64,000 nucleotides of DNA from Marisa cornuarietis. Its lineage: Eukaryota; Mollusca; Gastropoda; Architaenioglossa; Ampullariidae. Below, piece after piece: positions 13,202 through 25,868 of this stretch (its first letter is position 1; every line of letters begins with the position of its first letter). The position numbers and the translations under genes are program-made. The stretch covers positions 2,170,001 to 2,234,000 of the forward strand of contig SMMW01000622.1 in the NCBI GenBank assembly GCA_004794655.1, written 5' to 3'. The notes under the pieces were generated by a model. That model did no database searches, was not told the origin of the DNA, and saw only the letters and a program-made list of their open reading frames with translations.

Positions 13202-15333
13202 TTAATTAGTACCATCACCTGTGCGGGCTTTGCGCTGTACCACAACTTTGGTGGGAATACGACGACGATCATATGCCTGACCAAATAATGACATAAAGTC
13301 AATAAACATTGTTGTGATGTTGAAATGCCATCCATACTCACTAGTAGAATAATCATGTGGGAAGACATGATGATAGTTGTGGAAGCCTTCACCCACAGCG
13401 CTGAATGCAACCATTAGGTTCTGAGCTGGGTTGATGTTCTTATCATAAGGCTTATTCCCCCACATATGTGCAGCACTGTTAACGAGCCAGGTTGCATTCA
13501 GGACAAGGGCATAGCGCAGAATGGCCGGCAGGTAGAATGCAACAGACAAGCTCTCTCCCCAGAAGTAGACAGGTACAAATGTAGGCAAGATAAAGCAGCA
13601 CAAAAGCACTGATGTCTTGTAGTACCTGTCAATAGGAGTTACATAAGTTCTTTTCTAGAAATATTAATTTTTTAACCTATATTTTGAGATGAGTCTATTT
13701 AAACTTCAAAATAAATAAAAAATGTACATTCATGTAGAATCATATTTTTGTATTGTGCTTATAACACGGCAACAATTTCGATGCCTAGCTGTTTATGCTA
13801 CCAAACTGCCCATCAAACATATCCTGGCCTTTCATGTTGGACAAATTTTAAAATCATAATTAAAAAAAGATTGCAGCTTATCGTTAACATTTTTAAAGCT
13901 CCACTCTGCTTTCAGGAAGAAAATGATAAAAATGTGCTTACTTCTGCTGAAACATGACCACAGGATCAGCATACAAATCTGAAAGATCGAGGCTTTTTCC
14001 TTTTTCTCTAACATCAGGATGCTTTCGAAGCAGCAGCCACCCCATGTGGGCAAAGAAAAATCCTCGTTTAGCATTATGTGGATCAGCATCCGTCTCAGAA
14101 TACTTGTGGTGAGCACGGTGGTCTCTTGCCCATTCAAAGATGTCATTCTGAGCAAAACACATATACATGATGCCTGTGGGTGCTATATTTCATTTTAAGA
14201 TCCCTACTACATGTGTAAGCTTTGTACTGTATTATCTAGAGATAAATGTGTACATAATTCTTAAGTACTTGAAATACTCTTTAAAAAAAAAGAGAGAGAA
14301 ATGTGAAGTGAATTTCTCACCTGAAAAGCCATGGAGTTAAAAAAGGCCAAAATCATTCTCATGGGAAGCTTTGCTTTATAGGAACGATGTGACCACAGCC
14401 TGTGAGCTCCAGCTGTAATGCCCAGTCCCGACATTACATACATCATGCAAGCTGCAAACCGAATGTGATCATATACAATGAAAGGGCGAGGCTGAACTGG
14501 CTAAATAGTCAGATTACAAATTTGGTTACTAAGCAAAAAGAAAGATTTTATGCTGTGTGATTTATTCCATCCTTACTAAATCCACCAGTTTGAAGCAGTT
14601 GCATCTTGAAATAAAAGGCAAAGAATCGTTACTTTCATTGAAAACAATCTTAAAGCATAGCAGAATTTGTTTGCAATGGTCTTCAGTTCCTAGGAACTGA
14701 GAAACAATAATAATAATTGACTTTGTAGAGCACATTTTCTAGTGTGAAGACAAAAATTGTTTTCATCTTTACAGCATATTTTAAGTGAATGTTGATAGAA
14801 CAGTTTTGCTTTTAAGAGTTACACATATCAGACCATAAATCCCACAAAGATCATTACCTTACATCAAGCATATAAAGCACTGTAGCACTTACACGAATAA
14901 AACTTTAAGGTGTTTCACATTGCATAAAACCAAGGATACCAATTTTGCTCTTCTTTTGGTAGGCAAGGGCCGTAGTTTACACAAATGACATTTCTTTAAT
15001 TCACATTACCAAAATAAAGGAGAATAGGCTAACCAGTTAAAATGCCTCCACTGTTATTGACTCTCCTTAAATAAGCAAATGTCAAATTATAGCAAAAATC
15101 TCTGGTACCAACATGAACTTACTCCACAGCCATGTAAGCAGACGTGCCTGGGGAATAACATAAATCCCATAAAGAGCACCTAGATGAAGGAGCATAAAGA
15201 GAATGACATTGCGCCAAACAATGACACGAGGAGGGCGTTTCTGAGTCTGTGTCTCTTCAGTGATGACTGGTTCTACCTCATCTTCCAGCCCTTCTGGTGA
15301 TGCCACATCCACAACTGGCGTCTTTGGTGCCAT
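13202..15333 (-). CDS. SCD: Stearoyl-CoA (delta-9 acyl-CoA) desaturase
   Basis: Four coding exons on the minus strand: 15333-15123, 14451-14321, 14147-13942, 13625-13202. They join without frame breaks to 323 aa. The enzyme inserts the cis-delta-9 double bond into palmitoyl- and stearoyl-CoA at the ER membrane, using cytochrome b5 and a di-iron centre. All three histidine boxes are present: HRLWSH at about 87-92, HRAHH at about 124-128 and HNYHH at about 265-269. The eighth-ligand region NSAAHMWG (His about 236) is also there. Hydrophobic segments at about 40-62 and 66-86, and two more in the last exon before about 230, fit four membrane spans. The C-terminus ends in the usual RTGDG motif. 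The polar N-terminal 35 residues vary in the family. CAG just before 15356 looks like an acceptor, so a non-coding first exon probably lies upstream. Confidence 0.96.
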
Positions 15334-15483
15334 AACTATTCAGTTCTTTGTCTACCTGCCATAAAACAAATATCATTTTTTGTCATTTATACAATTGTGA
15401 AAAATTCTTTTTAAAGGCCGAGGTTCTAGTGGGCGTTTTTTTTAAAAATGGATTCGAGCGTGGGAGGGAAGGTAGGTTGGAGT

Positions 15484-15690
15484 ACACGTGGTGCTGACAA
15501 CTAGCGGTCAGTCTCCCCCAACCACTACATTGACAGGTGGGCAGGGAAAAGGTACACAAACACTGCCGACTGCCCCAGCAATAAAACGTCTTTCTCAGCC
15601 GACTAGTACTTGCTGTAGAGTCTGAGAAAGGTGAGGCGAACCGGCTTCCATCTGAACATACTCTCATGGTTATGACTGGCAATTGAATGT
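15484..15690 (-). repeat. Inverted repeat arm A, upstream of SCD
   Basis: The reverse complement of this stretch aligns with 16880-17050. Shared words include AGTATGTTCAGAT, GAAGCCGG, GAGAAAGACGTTTTATTGCT and CAGTCGGCAGTG, with indels between. The two arms lie about 1.3 kb apart upstream of the SCD start. This may be two copies of one repeat family in opposite orientation; no family was recognised. Confidence 0.75.
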
Positions 15691-16879
15691 ATTCTCTATA
15701 AATAAATAAAGAGAAGTTAAAAATAAGGATGAGAACGATGAATAGCGGAAAGGACACAAAGATAAAGACAACTGGATTTAAAAACAATTGATGTTTATTG
15801 CTTTCGTCTCTTTATCTTTCTCTACATCTCTATATCTTTCTTTACTCATAAGCGGGGATAATATTTAATATTTCAATGTTCGTACTTTTACAAATAGGCA
15901 ACAATTCACACCTATAACACAGTGCCCATCTACAAAAGCAGCCTCATGGTCCTTTTTCGATTATCTAACCAAACAATTATTGCCGGATTGAGGTCATCGA
16001 TGCTTGCTTCTTCCAGAGTCGACAAAACAGAACTGGACTGGGAGAAGGCTTGTACGATCAAAAGGGTTTGACGTTAGGACCAGTTTAGCACCCATGGTTT
16101 TGTGTTCTCCCTTGTGAGAAAAAAGAGAGAGAGAACAAGAAAGGAGAACCCAAATGACAAATAAAAAGGCAATTGAATTTTTGTAAACTTTGCTTTTATT
16201 CCTCTCATTTTTCTTTTATTTTTTTCATTCCCACTGGTGACCGACATACAGTACTGCATCTGAGTTTGGGTACAGTCTTCGTACTTTCTGAACGACGCAA
16301 GAGGGCATCAGTTCACACCTGTGACACAGTACCCATTCACCATTTCCAAAAGCGTTTTTTCTCACCAAATATCTCCTGTCTCTCCAAAGTCCAACAAAGT
16401 CTAGCATTTTCCAATATCACGTGTATATTCTATTTCGTATAGCTGGAATTTGGGGACAAGCTGCCTTTCCATTCCTGACGAACTCGAGGTCGCGATCTCC
16501 TGTTGTTATGCAGGCTGCCTGCGGCCAGTGTGGACACTCAAGTGTCGGGACGGCGAAGTTTCTCCACCCTCACTGGCCAGTGCATCACTAGCTTTGTTAT
16601 ATATCAAGGTGTATGACAGTGCCTACAGCCACTGATTTTGTTTGCATACTTGTACTTTACCTATGTCAATAAGAAACGTTGCTTGTAATGTTAGGTAAAT
16701 CATGAGATAAAGGGGGAAGGCGTTTGAAACTGTAAAAATAAATTAAACCAATTTCAGATGCAAACTATATTTTGTTGTTGGTGGGGCTCTTTTTTTTCCC
16801 TCTCTTACTCATTGTTGTTCGGTTGTCCAAAACGAAACAAACCACACCAGAGCCAAATAGCGGTGTAAATGCAAGCCCA

Positions 16880-17050
16880 CCGCCAGTCCTAATCATGACA
16901 GTATGTTCAGATAGAAGCCGGTCTCACCTCACCTCTCAGACCCTACACCAAGGGTGAGAAAGACGTTTTATTGCTGGGCTAGTCGGCAGTGCCTGTGATC
17001 TCCACCCTGCCTTTTGTCGGGGTAGTAATTGTAGAATACTGACCGCCTGT
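16880..17050 (+). repeat. Inverted repeat arm B
   Basis: This is the plus-strand partner of 15484-15690, sharing AGTATGTTCAGAT, AGAAGCCGG, GAGAAAGACGTTTTATTGCT and TAGTCGGCAGTG. A weaker direct similarity also links about 15905-15945 and 16305-16355 (TTCACACCT, ACACAGT, CCCAT, AAAAGC), which suggests repeated rearrangement of the 15.4-17.1 kb region. Confidence 0.7.
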
Positions 17051-19860
17051 CCTAGTCAGCAAAGCGTGAACTCCTACCTCCCTCCGCACAGGCCAGGCGA
17101 AACCATTTTCTTGATCGAGATAGAAGAACCTCGGCCTAATACCAAATTCAAGCACTCTATTATCCCCTTACCCACCGTATTTAGAGCTGCAGTCACACTG
17201 TTTTGAAAAACAACGCATGCGACAAGATGGATAGTAATATTTAAACCTGTCATAAAAGCAGGCACGGTTACTGCTAATTTCAAAGGGCAATCAATACTAT
17301 TTTATAGTTACAGGAGCTGCCGATCATGCTTCTTTAAGGTGGTGGGTATGACAAAGACTTCTCTATCAGACTCTTATCTGACCTCGTAAGACCTCATTCG
17401 CACTGACAAAATTGTAAAATTTTGCATGCCTTGATCAGTCACTTGCCCGTTCTGATGCTATACCGTTTTATTTTAAGCTGAACTCTTTCTAGTGCATTTA
17501 TTTTTTCCAAAACAAGCCCGCATTAATTGTTAGTTGTTCAAAGCTATCACACGCGCTATGTTGTTCATTTTTAATTAGGGCCTATTCAAAGTGCGTAGTA
17601 CTGGTGAAATATAATTAATCTCCATTAAGTAATGTACGTTGGGTCTTTTCTTAACAGCTTCTTTTTATTTATGATCATTGTCTCCAGTTTACATCGAAAT
17701 CGATAAGATTAAACTGTTTAGTTTCTGGGTTTTTGGCATATTGTCACGTACCATTAAAAAAAAATCGATGTCTGGATTTTGGATGTTATGTTCATTAGCA
17801 AACGCTCTAAACATTTAAACGGCATTAATAATGGATTACTGGATATGAAAATACGATTACATGCCAACAAAATACTGCTTCAAATGCTTTTTAAAACAGA
17901 ATATCTTCACACGAACCGAGTGGCGGTCTGGTCATGTGTGACAGGTCGTCTGTATTTAATAACCTTGAACCAAAACTTAAATATTACACCATTCAATAGT
18001 ATTTACTTAAACTATTAATTAGTCAATGTAATGTTATAATCTGAAGTAATTAAATCTGCCGAAATTACAAGAACAAATTATTTTTTTTTAAAGTCTTCGA
18101 GGATAATTGACAAGCATTATGAATGAGCATCAGAAGATGCTGATTAGATCAGCTTCCCACATTTTCGAAATAGGCATTCATACACAACAAAACATGCTTC
18201 ACAGTGTTACCTTTCTCTAGCTTAAATGCCTATAATCCAGACGTGTCCTTTCGCGAACTGAATAATGCCGCTGAACACGTACCCTTGAAAGCAGACGACG
18301 CTGGTGTGAGGAGTGAAGCCGACTATCTGCTGATTTGCTGGTGGCGTGATAACTGGGCCATATGACGTGTTGGCGCTGGAGCCCCGAATGGAAGAGGCAA
18401 GCTGTGTACGTGACATAGATTAACATAATTTCTATCATCAACAAAATCACGTATATTAATTATAAAGAATACCAAAAATAACTTCTTTATCTTCTTATTT
18501 TATTGTATTACAGAAAAGAACATTTAAAGCTTTATTTTAATGTGATAACGGACCGCGAGACAAACGTAAACCCTTTCGAACCCCGGCCATGCCGGTACAC
18601 CATGTGGGTACACGCTACCACGTGGTAGATGTAAAATTGGGGGGGAAAAGGCGACTGAAAGTTTAAAAGCGGTCATTGTTTTATTTAAATTGATTGTATT
18701 AGTGTCAAGTGATATGTTCGCGAATTTAGTGCTACAGACAATTTTTTAAAATCAGAAACCGCCAAGATTTTTCTTGTAAGCACGCTATGTCCTTGAGATT
18801 CTCTGCGCTGAGCAGAGAAATCCTTCTGGGAAAATGCGGTATCAGTTACAGCGATACAAATACATATTTGTTATTTGTGCACGTTTCGAATATATAAGAA
18901 TAAAAAAAATGTAGAAAGCTGCTAGAAAAAAAACTTTTAAAAAAATCTGGGGTGCGGTCCTCTTACGGTCAGTGCTCTCCGACCTTATGACCTCTAGCCA
19001 TCCACGCTGTCCAAACCGATGGTGTACTTGAAATACCATGTAATTAGCAACCTCTAAGAGTTTCACATTATTATGAAGATATAAAAGCAACACGGTTGCA
19101 GAAATAACGAAATCGGCTCACGCGTACCTGACCTTATAAGAATGAAGACATCTGATACTCTTATAGTCTAGGGTCCGTTCATGCATGGCAATACACAGCC
19201 AGAGAACATATCACAATGACGCGAGTACGCCATTTTCTATGTAAACAATTTTTTAAAATAAAAGTTTTTGTCATCATTTATTCTCGAGTTTGGAGGTTCG
19301 TATTTAATGTAATACTTTCATTCTGATATTTCTGTCTTTTGCTATGTCTTTGTATAACTGCTATGATACATTTAGTCTGTGTTTGAAGATGTGCTATATT
19401 TATTTTGAATTTACATTTTGACTTTTTTGCGCATTGAGTTCATGAGGATATAATAATAAATCCTCTTTATTATTATTATATGCAGAGGAGTCGATGTTCG
19501 AATATTCATTTAACTTGTTGCACATCTTACTACAGCAGTGTAGGCTGTCGTCGGGCATAAGACATTATACATTTATTTCATTCATTTACCCTTGGGTGTG
19601 ATCGCCACGTGTTAAAGAATCGTGAAACAACCGAGCTCGCATTAAAATAAACTCGTATATTAAAACTGTTTTTCCATATAAAATAGAGAAAATAGGATTA
19701 ATGCATTCCAACCCTCTCACAACAACACAATTTATATGTAAATACGGTATGATATATATTATACAGTACTGTATAGTAAATGTTACTGGCACAATAATAA
19801 AGCCAATGTAGAGGTCTTAATGTACTGAATTTGTTCTGCTGCCTTTAACTTTCAAAGACA
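17051..19860. other. Intergenic, no supported gene
   Basis: I found no exon with both coding character and splice sites. A 64-codon minus-strand frame at 18222-18416 has mixed amino-acid composition but no recognised family, and was not called. Confidence 0.5.
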
Positions 19861-19865
19861 AATTA

Positions 19866-20000
19866 GGGACCCATTTCTGCTAGACAGTTACTGGGTGAGG
19901 GGAAGGAGTTTTCCGGCCAAGACCAGAACAGGCCTCGAACCGACAACCAGCTCCACAGCCGAGCGAACTAACAACCAGGCTACGGAGCCTCTGTGGGGGA
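19866..20000 (-). mobile_element. tRNA-derived SINE, family B, degraded copy
   Basis: On the minus strand the 5' end reads like a tRNA: an A-box-like TAGCCTGGTTGTTAGTTCGC, then a B-box GGTTCGAGGCC about 45 bp later. The following 3' body (CTTCCCCTCACCCAG, AATGGGTCCCTAA) resembles the tail of the element at 53348-53613. No clear target-site duplication was found. Confidence 0.65.
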
Positions 20001-20212
20001 AGCAGAGAATTCACTGGTCGCACGGCCATTAGGCCTCTTGACTCTTTTAGTTTGTTCAGCTATCTGAATATAACGATGTTTTGGTTTGTAAAATCAGAAT
20101 ACAACCGAAACTCGGCATCGGAATCCCCAGTCGTTAAATTCCTGCTAAATGAAATCGAGGGGTTTCTTTAAATTAAAAAAAAATCTTTCTATCGAAACCA
20201 CTACACGGTCGC

Positions 20213-20712
20213 ACAGTAAGAATCGAGGGCCTGAAATTAGATCTATAAAATAAATCGAATTCTGCATAAACAAGCTGCGGGGATTGATCATAAAACACGA
20301 AGACGGCATCTGGACTGGCAAACGGCATCGCTTTACGAAATAAAAGTCATGTCATTTTCCCGAATAATAATTGTATTCAGCGGTTAATTATATCTTCTTT
20401 TTAGGGCACTCATTTTTTGATAGATACGTAGGTGGTACGAAGCGTGTAAATGTTTTTAAAGAACAGTAAGAATCGAGGGCCTGAAATTAGATCTATAAAA
20501 AAATCTAATTCTGCATAAACAAGCTGCGGGGATTGATCATAAAGCACGAAGACAGCATCTGGACTGGCAAACGGCATCGCTTTACGAAATAAAAGTCATG
20601 TCATTTTCCTGAATAATAATTGTATTCAGCGGTTAATTATACCTTCTTTTTATGACACTTATTTTTTGATAGGTACGTAGGTGGTACGAAGCGTGTAAAT
20701 GCTTTTCAAGAA
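20213..20712. repeat. Tandem duplication, 250-bp unit, two copies
   Basis: 20213-20462 and 20463-20712 are nearly identical, both beginning ACAGTAAGAATCGAGGGCCT. Only a handful of substitutions and small indels are visible (for example aaaacacgaagacgg versus aaagcacgaagacag). A third copy would start with ACAG at 20713 but diverges at once. The unit has no extended reading frame. Confidence 0.95.
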
Positions 20713-20917
20713 CAGAGGTATGCAAGATTCAGGTATGCCGGAACGAGGAAGGAAGATGGCATACGAACATTGAGCTCCCGTTACCGCAATTGAACGGCTT
20801 TCTGGAACTAGGTACATTCGGATAAGTGGCTCGACTTACAATATGAGCTATTGCTTTCCCAGAGATCTTTTTTGTTTCAAAAGTACTTGTACGAACAGAG
20901 GTCTTTTGTCCCTACCA

Positions 20918-21150
20918 TGCCCAGCCAACTTAGAACAAATTTCCCGCCAGCTTTTTGTCACTTAAACTATTTGATCTTTAAAACGAAACTTAAGACTTAC
21001 TTTCTTCAAAACCAATGACTTCCTCCTACCACATCCAGACTGTGTATGTGTGTGCGCGCGTAATTATTTCCGTTTGTTGTTTATCCTATTTCTGAAGCGC
21101 TCTGATGATCTATTTCGGAAACGTGCTATATAAATATTGTTATTATTTTA
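20918..21150 (+). mobile_element. LINE 3' end relic
   Basis: The first part translates to a fragment like the C-terminus of non-LTR retrotransposon ORF2 (PSQLRTNFP then IFKTKLKTYFLQ, then a stop). A 3' UTR-like tail follows (GAAGCGCTCTGATGATC, GTGCTATATAAATATTG and a TTATT-rich end). Only the last few hundred bases are present, as expected of a 5'-truncated copy. Confidence 0.6.
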
Positions 21151-23359
21151 ACTGTGATGTTTAAGAGTATGTGTTAGAGAGACTTGGCACATGAAGCCGC
21201 AAAGTAATTATCTGCATCATTATTGTTATTCTTTTCTTCTGCTACCATTTAACGTTTACCCCCCCCCCTCTCTTCTTCATTCCTGACTTTATTGGACTTT
21301 GTAATGTAAATGACATGCAGCGAGCTGAGGGTCAGACGGCCTCAGATCCGAATGGCAACTATTCCGTACTTTGTTCTCGTCCCGTGCCATGAGTCACTTC
21401 ATGTCTCGGATCGCACTAGAGTAAGTAAAATTCGGGACTGTTGCCAGACATTATCGCACATGCAGAAAAGTATAATACACAACAACATTTTACGGGCAAA
21501 GCTTGTGTCATTCGCCACATCGTGCGCATTTTAGACTCTGGACTCTGGGGTCATGAGTGAAGCACAAAGCAGAAGCATATTGCAATAAACAATTATTACG
21601 CAGCCAAATGCGCGTGTGCATTAGCGTTTGGACTGTGTGAGGCGGAGGAAAGTGAGGAAAAGTAGTGGCGGAAAGAGACGTGTGGGGGGGGGGAGAGAAG
21701 AGAAGGAGAGCATGCTCCTGGCGAGCCCTTGTACTATCCTCTTATATTATGCCTTGTCACTTTCATGGAGTGCTTCATGGACATGGGGAAGATGATTTTT
21801 CTTAAAAATTTATTTCGCAGCCAAGGCTCTAGAACTCATCACAACATGAACAGTACGCGTATCCATGCATGCATATGATTTGGCTATGGAAGTACAATGA
21901 TCAGCAAGATCATTCCAAGTGTTTTGTTTGTTGTTAATTTTATTTTGTTTTGGTGTTTTTGTTTTTGTTTTTTGTTTTTGTTTTTTTTTTTTGGTGTGTA
22001 TCGTTGCAGTCATTATTGGTGAACTTTTACCCCCTTCATCCGGTTTCATAGGACACGCTGAAAGGCCATAGCTGCATATGGTCTGTCTCTTGTGCTAGCC
22101 AAATTTCCTCTGCCACATCGTTGTCTCTCACGTGAAGGCATTTAACAAACAATATAAAAAAAATGTAAAGAGATTTCGGCGGGCTTTCCGACTGCAGATG
22201 TGCAGTGCGGGTCATCTGCAGTCGGCTAACGCAGGTCAAATACTGTGTTCTCACGCCCTTAACATCATCGACCTGTCACAAGGACAGGCGCAATTCAAGT
22301 TGATGACATAAATGCACCTAATACGTACAATTCCCATCTGAGGATGAGTGTAAGGAAAGAGGTTTTGTTTTGTTTTTGCCCTTGTTACGTTGTGTAAAAA
22401 TTCTATCAAGGACATTATAGTTTTTATTATATTATTGTTGGTTCTTATTCCTTTCCCACTAGTTTTACAAATTAACACTAACAATTAAGATGATTATCAC
22501 ACCAAATCGGAAACTGATATTATTAAAACATTTTCGAAGATTTATATGAACAAACTCTTAAAACTGTAGAGCATCGTAGTTAGAACGTTATGTCTTTCTT
22601 CACCGATTTCATTATTTTATTTTCTACAAATGACAGCGGAACCTCTCAAGACTCGCGTGAAAGATACTGCAGTAAAACTCCATTGAAAATATTGGTATAA
22701 TTCTTTTTTGACATAATCAGGCCCCGGAATTTAAATAGACTTTATTTTATAGGACTGGAGAAGAAATGGGTAGGGTGGGGGTACACCCACAGCTTTTTTC
22801 GCGAAGCCATTGTTTTGTGGATCTTTGTACTGTACACGCAGTGAAATGATTCTTAATTAATTAGCACACATTTATTGCAGCTTACATTTTATTTGTTTTA
22901 TTACGTTTTCAACCCAGGTAAATCTTTGTGATATATTTACTAAAATAAATAGAAAGCGCGTTCATGTTTAAATACTTTCCAACTGTACGTACTGTCTAGA
23001 ATTCATTAATGGGAGAAGTTTCGTCCTTGTTTAAAAATTTGCCTTAAAAAGGTTATAAAATCATACAGCTATCAGCACTTAGTTAAAGAGAGGATAGAGA
23101 ACCTGTTTTTCATCCCACGAAGCTGACGTCATATTCCGTGCTCATTATCACGGTGTTAAGCTCATGTCCGTTGGCGAAAAATGTTGCATAAAAATCATAA
23201 GACTTAATTGTAAGCAAGGAAGTACATAAAGTCTATATACATTCACACTTTCGATATTGATCCGACGTCCCCACCCTTCTGAATGTGAAACTGCTTTTCA
23301 ACACCTCTTCGATCTATAGTTTCTGAAAAATCAAGCCATCTATTCTGCATGCAGTGCAG
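21151..23359. other. Intergenic, no supported gene
   Basis: Poly-C, poly-G and T-rich low-complexity tracts occur (21260, 21686, 21960). A short inverted word (GACTGCAGATG and CATCTGCAGTC) lies at about 22190-22223. No gene, RNA or classifiable repeat was supported. Confidence 0.5.
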
Positions 23360-23624
23360 GGGCCAGTTGCACAACACATTTCTAATTTTAAACACTTTTA
23401 GGCCTTAACTCTATTTAGATAATTAGTTTAAAGTGCACACCACAATTTTAGAATTTTTAAAACTAAAACTGCTTTAAGTAAGATAAAGTTGTTTAAGTCT
23501 GACTTTCCGTCCTGTCAGTACATTTTTTTTGTATGTTTTTCTGCAATGCATCAAAATGGCTAAGAAGAGATTTTGCTTCTTTAGAACAGTTTTAAGGTTT
23601 AGAAACGTGTTGTGCAACTGGCCC
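23360..23624. mobile_element. Harbinger-like MITE, copy 2
   Basis: A 265-bp sister of the element at 1329-1587 and the best preserved copy. The termini are GGGCCAGTTGCACAACACA and its inverted partner GTGTTGTGCAACTGGCCC. CAG lies on both sides (23357-23359 and 23625-23627), a 3-bp target-site duplication. It is non-coding. Confidence 0.9.
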
Positions 23625-25868
23625 CAGAAGTACAGTGGATGAAAACAGCTCTTGCGGCTTTTTTTTTTTTGGGGGGGGGGGGAGTTGCCAAAATCAGGTC
23701 ACAGTATCAAACCTTGCTGACAGCACGTACGAAGGGTCGCTGAACGCTGACAAGCAAGATTGTGCGGTCAAGGCACGATAACACAGGGGTGAGATCACCG
23801 CGTACGTTCCGCAAGGGTTATCTGATGGTGGCGATAAGAATAAACTGACCTCGCTGCCTTATTGCTTGACCCATTTTCAACGTCATACTTGGGTTGACTG
23901 AATGGTGGCCGGGTTAGTGCGAAACAAGGTCAAGTTCAAGGACTATTATAGGCATGTTATATCTATCAGCACGTTATCATTTTCTGCCCTCGATTGCTTT
24001 CGTGTACTTACCTGTACTTATTTTTCTAGTCATCGGTTCGCGTGTTCAAAACCCGCGACTCAACTTTCTGCCCTTTCTATACGTACCTGTGTATACTTCC
24101 CTCGTTGTTTACTTTATCTTTGTGCGTGCGTTTGTGTGGGCACGCACGTGAGCACCTGCGTGTTGGCGGACAGAAGTGAAGGTCAGAGGATCCACATACC
24201 CAACTGCCAAAACTTGCAGCTACGATAAAGGATAGAGAGAGAGAGGGGGGGGGGAGATGGCAGTATACAAAAATATCCTTTTACGCTGGGATTAAAAACA
24301 ATCGTATATTATTGTTTGCTTCCATCCCTCTTTCCGGAGCCTGACCTTACCTTGGCCATATGTGAGTGAACGGGGAGGTTGGAGCGGGGGTAAATGAGCT
24401 AGCACGTGAATGGAAGGCGTGTGGGTGCTCACGTAGAGTCTGATTGTCTGTTTGCTCACTGCAAGGCGACAGAACAGAGCAGTTAAACTGAGAGATGAGT
24501 GCAACAAAATGACAGCCACGTTAAAAAAAAAAAAAGAGTTTTCCGTGAACCGTAAGAAAGCTGAGTGACAAATGAATCACTTATTTAAAAAGAAGAAGAA
24601 AAGTTCGCCAGGTTCTCGGTCCTTTTTTTAAAAAAAAACAACCCTAAAATCTGAATGGTCCCCGTCCGTCAGGCCACATATCGCCCGATGCACGCTAGCA
24701 GTGAGCCCACAAGTTGTTGACAAAATAACATTGACAGATCGAGTGCGTAAGAAATGATTATTTGACTCTAATGGGGCATTCCCGATATATCTGCTCCGCT
24801 TTTCGTAGTTAAACCACAACAACTAAGCAGTAAGTAAACAGCTATTAAAATATCAACGTGTTCCTCATTGTAGCAAATCGGAAAGGTGATATAACATGTA
24901 GCACAACAATGTACATAAACGCAGTGTGCTGTTGCAGGGTTTGTTGAAGGTCTAAAAAAATTTTTTATAACTTAGATCGGCAAAAAGTGGGCATTAGCAA
25001 ATTGAAACAAAAACAAAAAAATCACATAAAACATAAAGACAACAAAATCAGTAGTACAATAAGTTTAATCAACGAGCGTGAATTACTGAACGTACACCGA
25101 GACTCCTGCACGTACAAGTGAAACATGATATAGGATGATATTATCATTACAAAAAAAACAATAATCTCAAAGACATTGAAGATGTAGATATACAGAATTC
25201 TCTTAATACTGAAACGACATTTTCTTCCTCACTATCAATCATCATCAGCAGTTTTAACAGTGTCTAAAGGTAATTTACCAGCCCATTTTTGTTTAATCTC
25301 ATTCCATTCTTCTTTGATTAACATGCCATTTGTGAAATCCATTTTGAAATGTTTTGATTTTCATTAACCTTGATGCATTATTAAGTATTATTACCTCTCA
25401 GCCTCTGTTGTATTTATGATTTTTTTACATTTAGGATTGTTTTGTCTGCTAGTATTTATATATATATAGGTATCTTAATTTCGTTATGTTAAGGGGTGAG
25501 GGGTAGAAGGGGCAACACTCTTGTTCGGTCGGTAGAGCTTCTAAACGTTTACCGGCTCTGATCCTGGCATTCCCCATTCATTTGTTTTCTTGTGGGGATT
25601 TTTTTCTTTCCAAAAGCGGAACTCTGACGAAAGGCGGATAATGACGATCCCTTCTATTGAGAATAGTGGCTGAAAAGCGATGATGTCATAAGATGATATC
25701 AGTGCTAAACAATTAAGGGGAAATAGCGTTGAATCAGCCTCCGGACACGTGTTGTTTTGACCCTGTTTGTATCATAAGGGTTTCTGAAGGCAAAGTCCGT
25801 CACTCCGCTGGGATATAACAACGAGTTCCACAATCTGACTGTTCCATAAATTAAATAGTGCCGTTGTC
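23625..25868. other. Intergenic / 3' flank of PLA2G12
   Basis: It contains a T-then-G homopolymer tract at 23660-23685, a GA/G-rich tract at about 24235-24256 and a short AT microsatellite at about 25457. No exon was supported. The part nearest 25868 is expected to hold the PLA2G12 3' UTR. Confidence 0.45.

Noticed and set aside
13832..14155. Alternative minus-strand frame over SCD exon 3
   Set aside because: The other frame carries the HRAHH box and joins exons 2 and 4 in phase.
18222..18416. Possible small minus-strand gene or exon
   Set aside because: No recognised family, no consistent neighbouring exon and no convincing splice partner.
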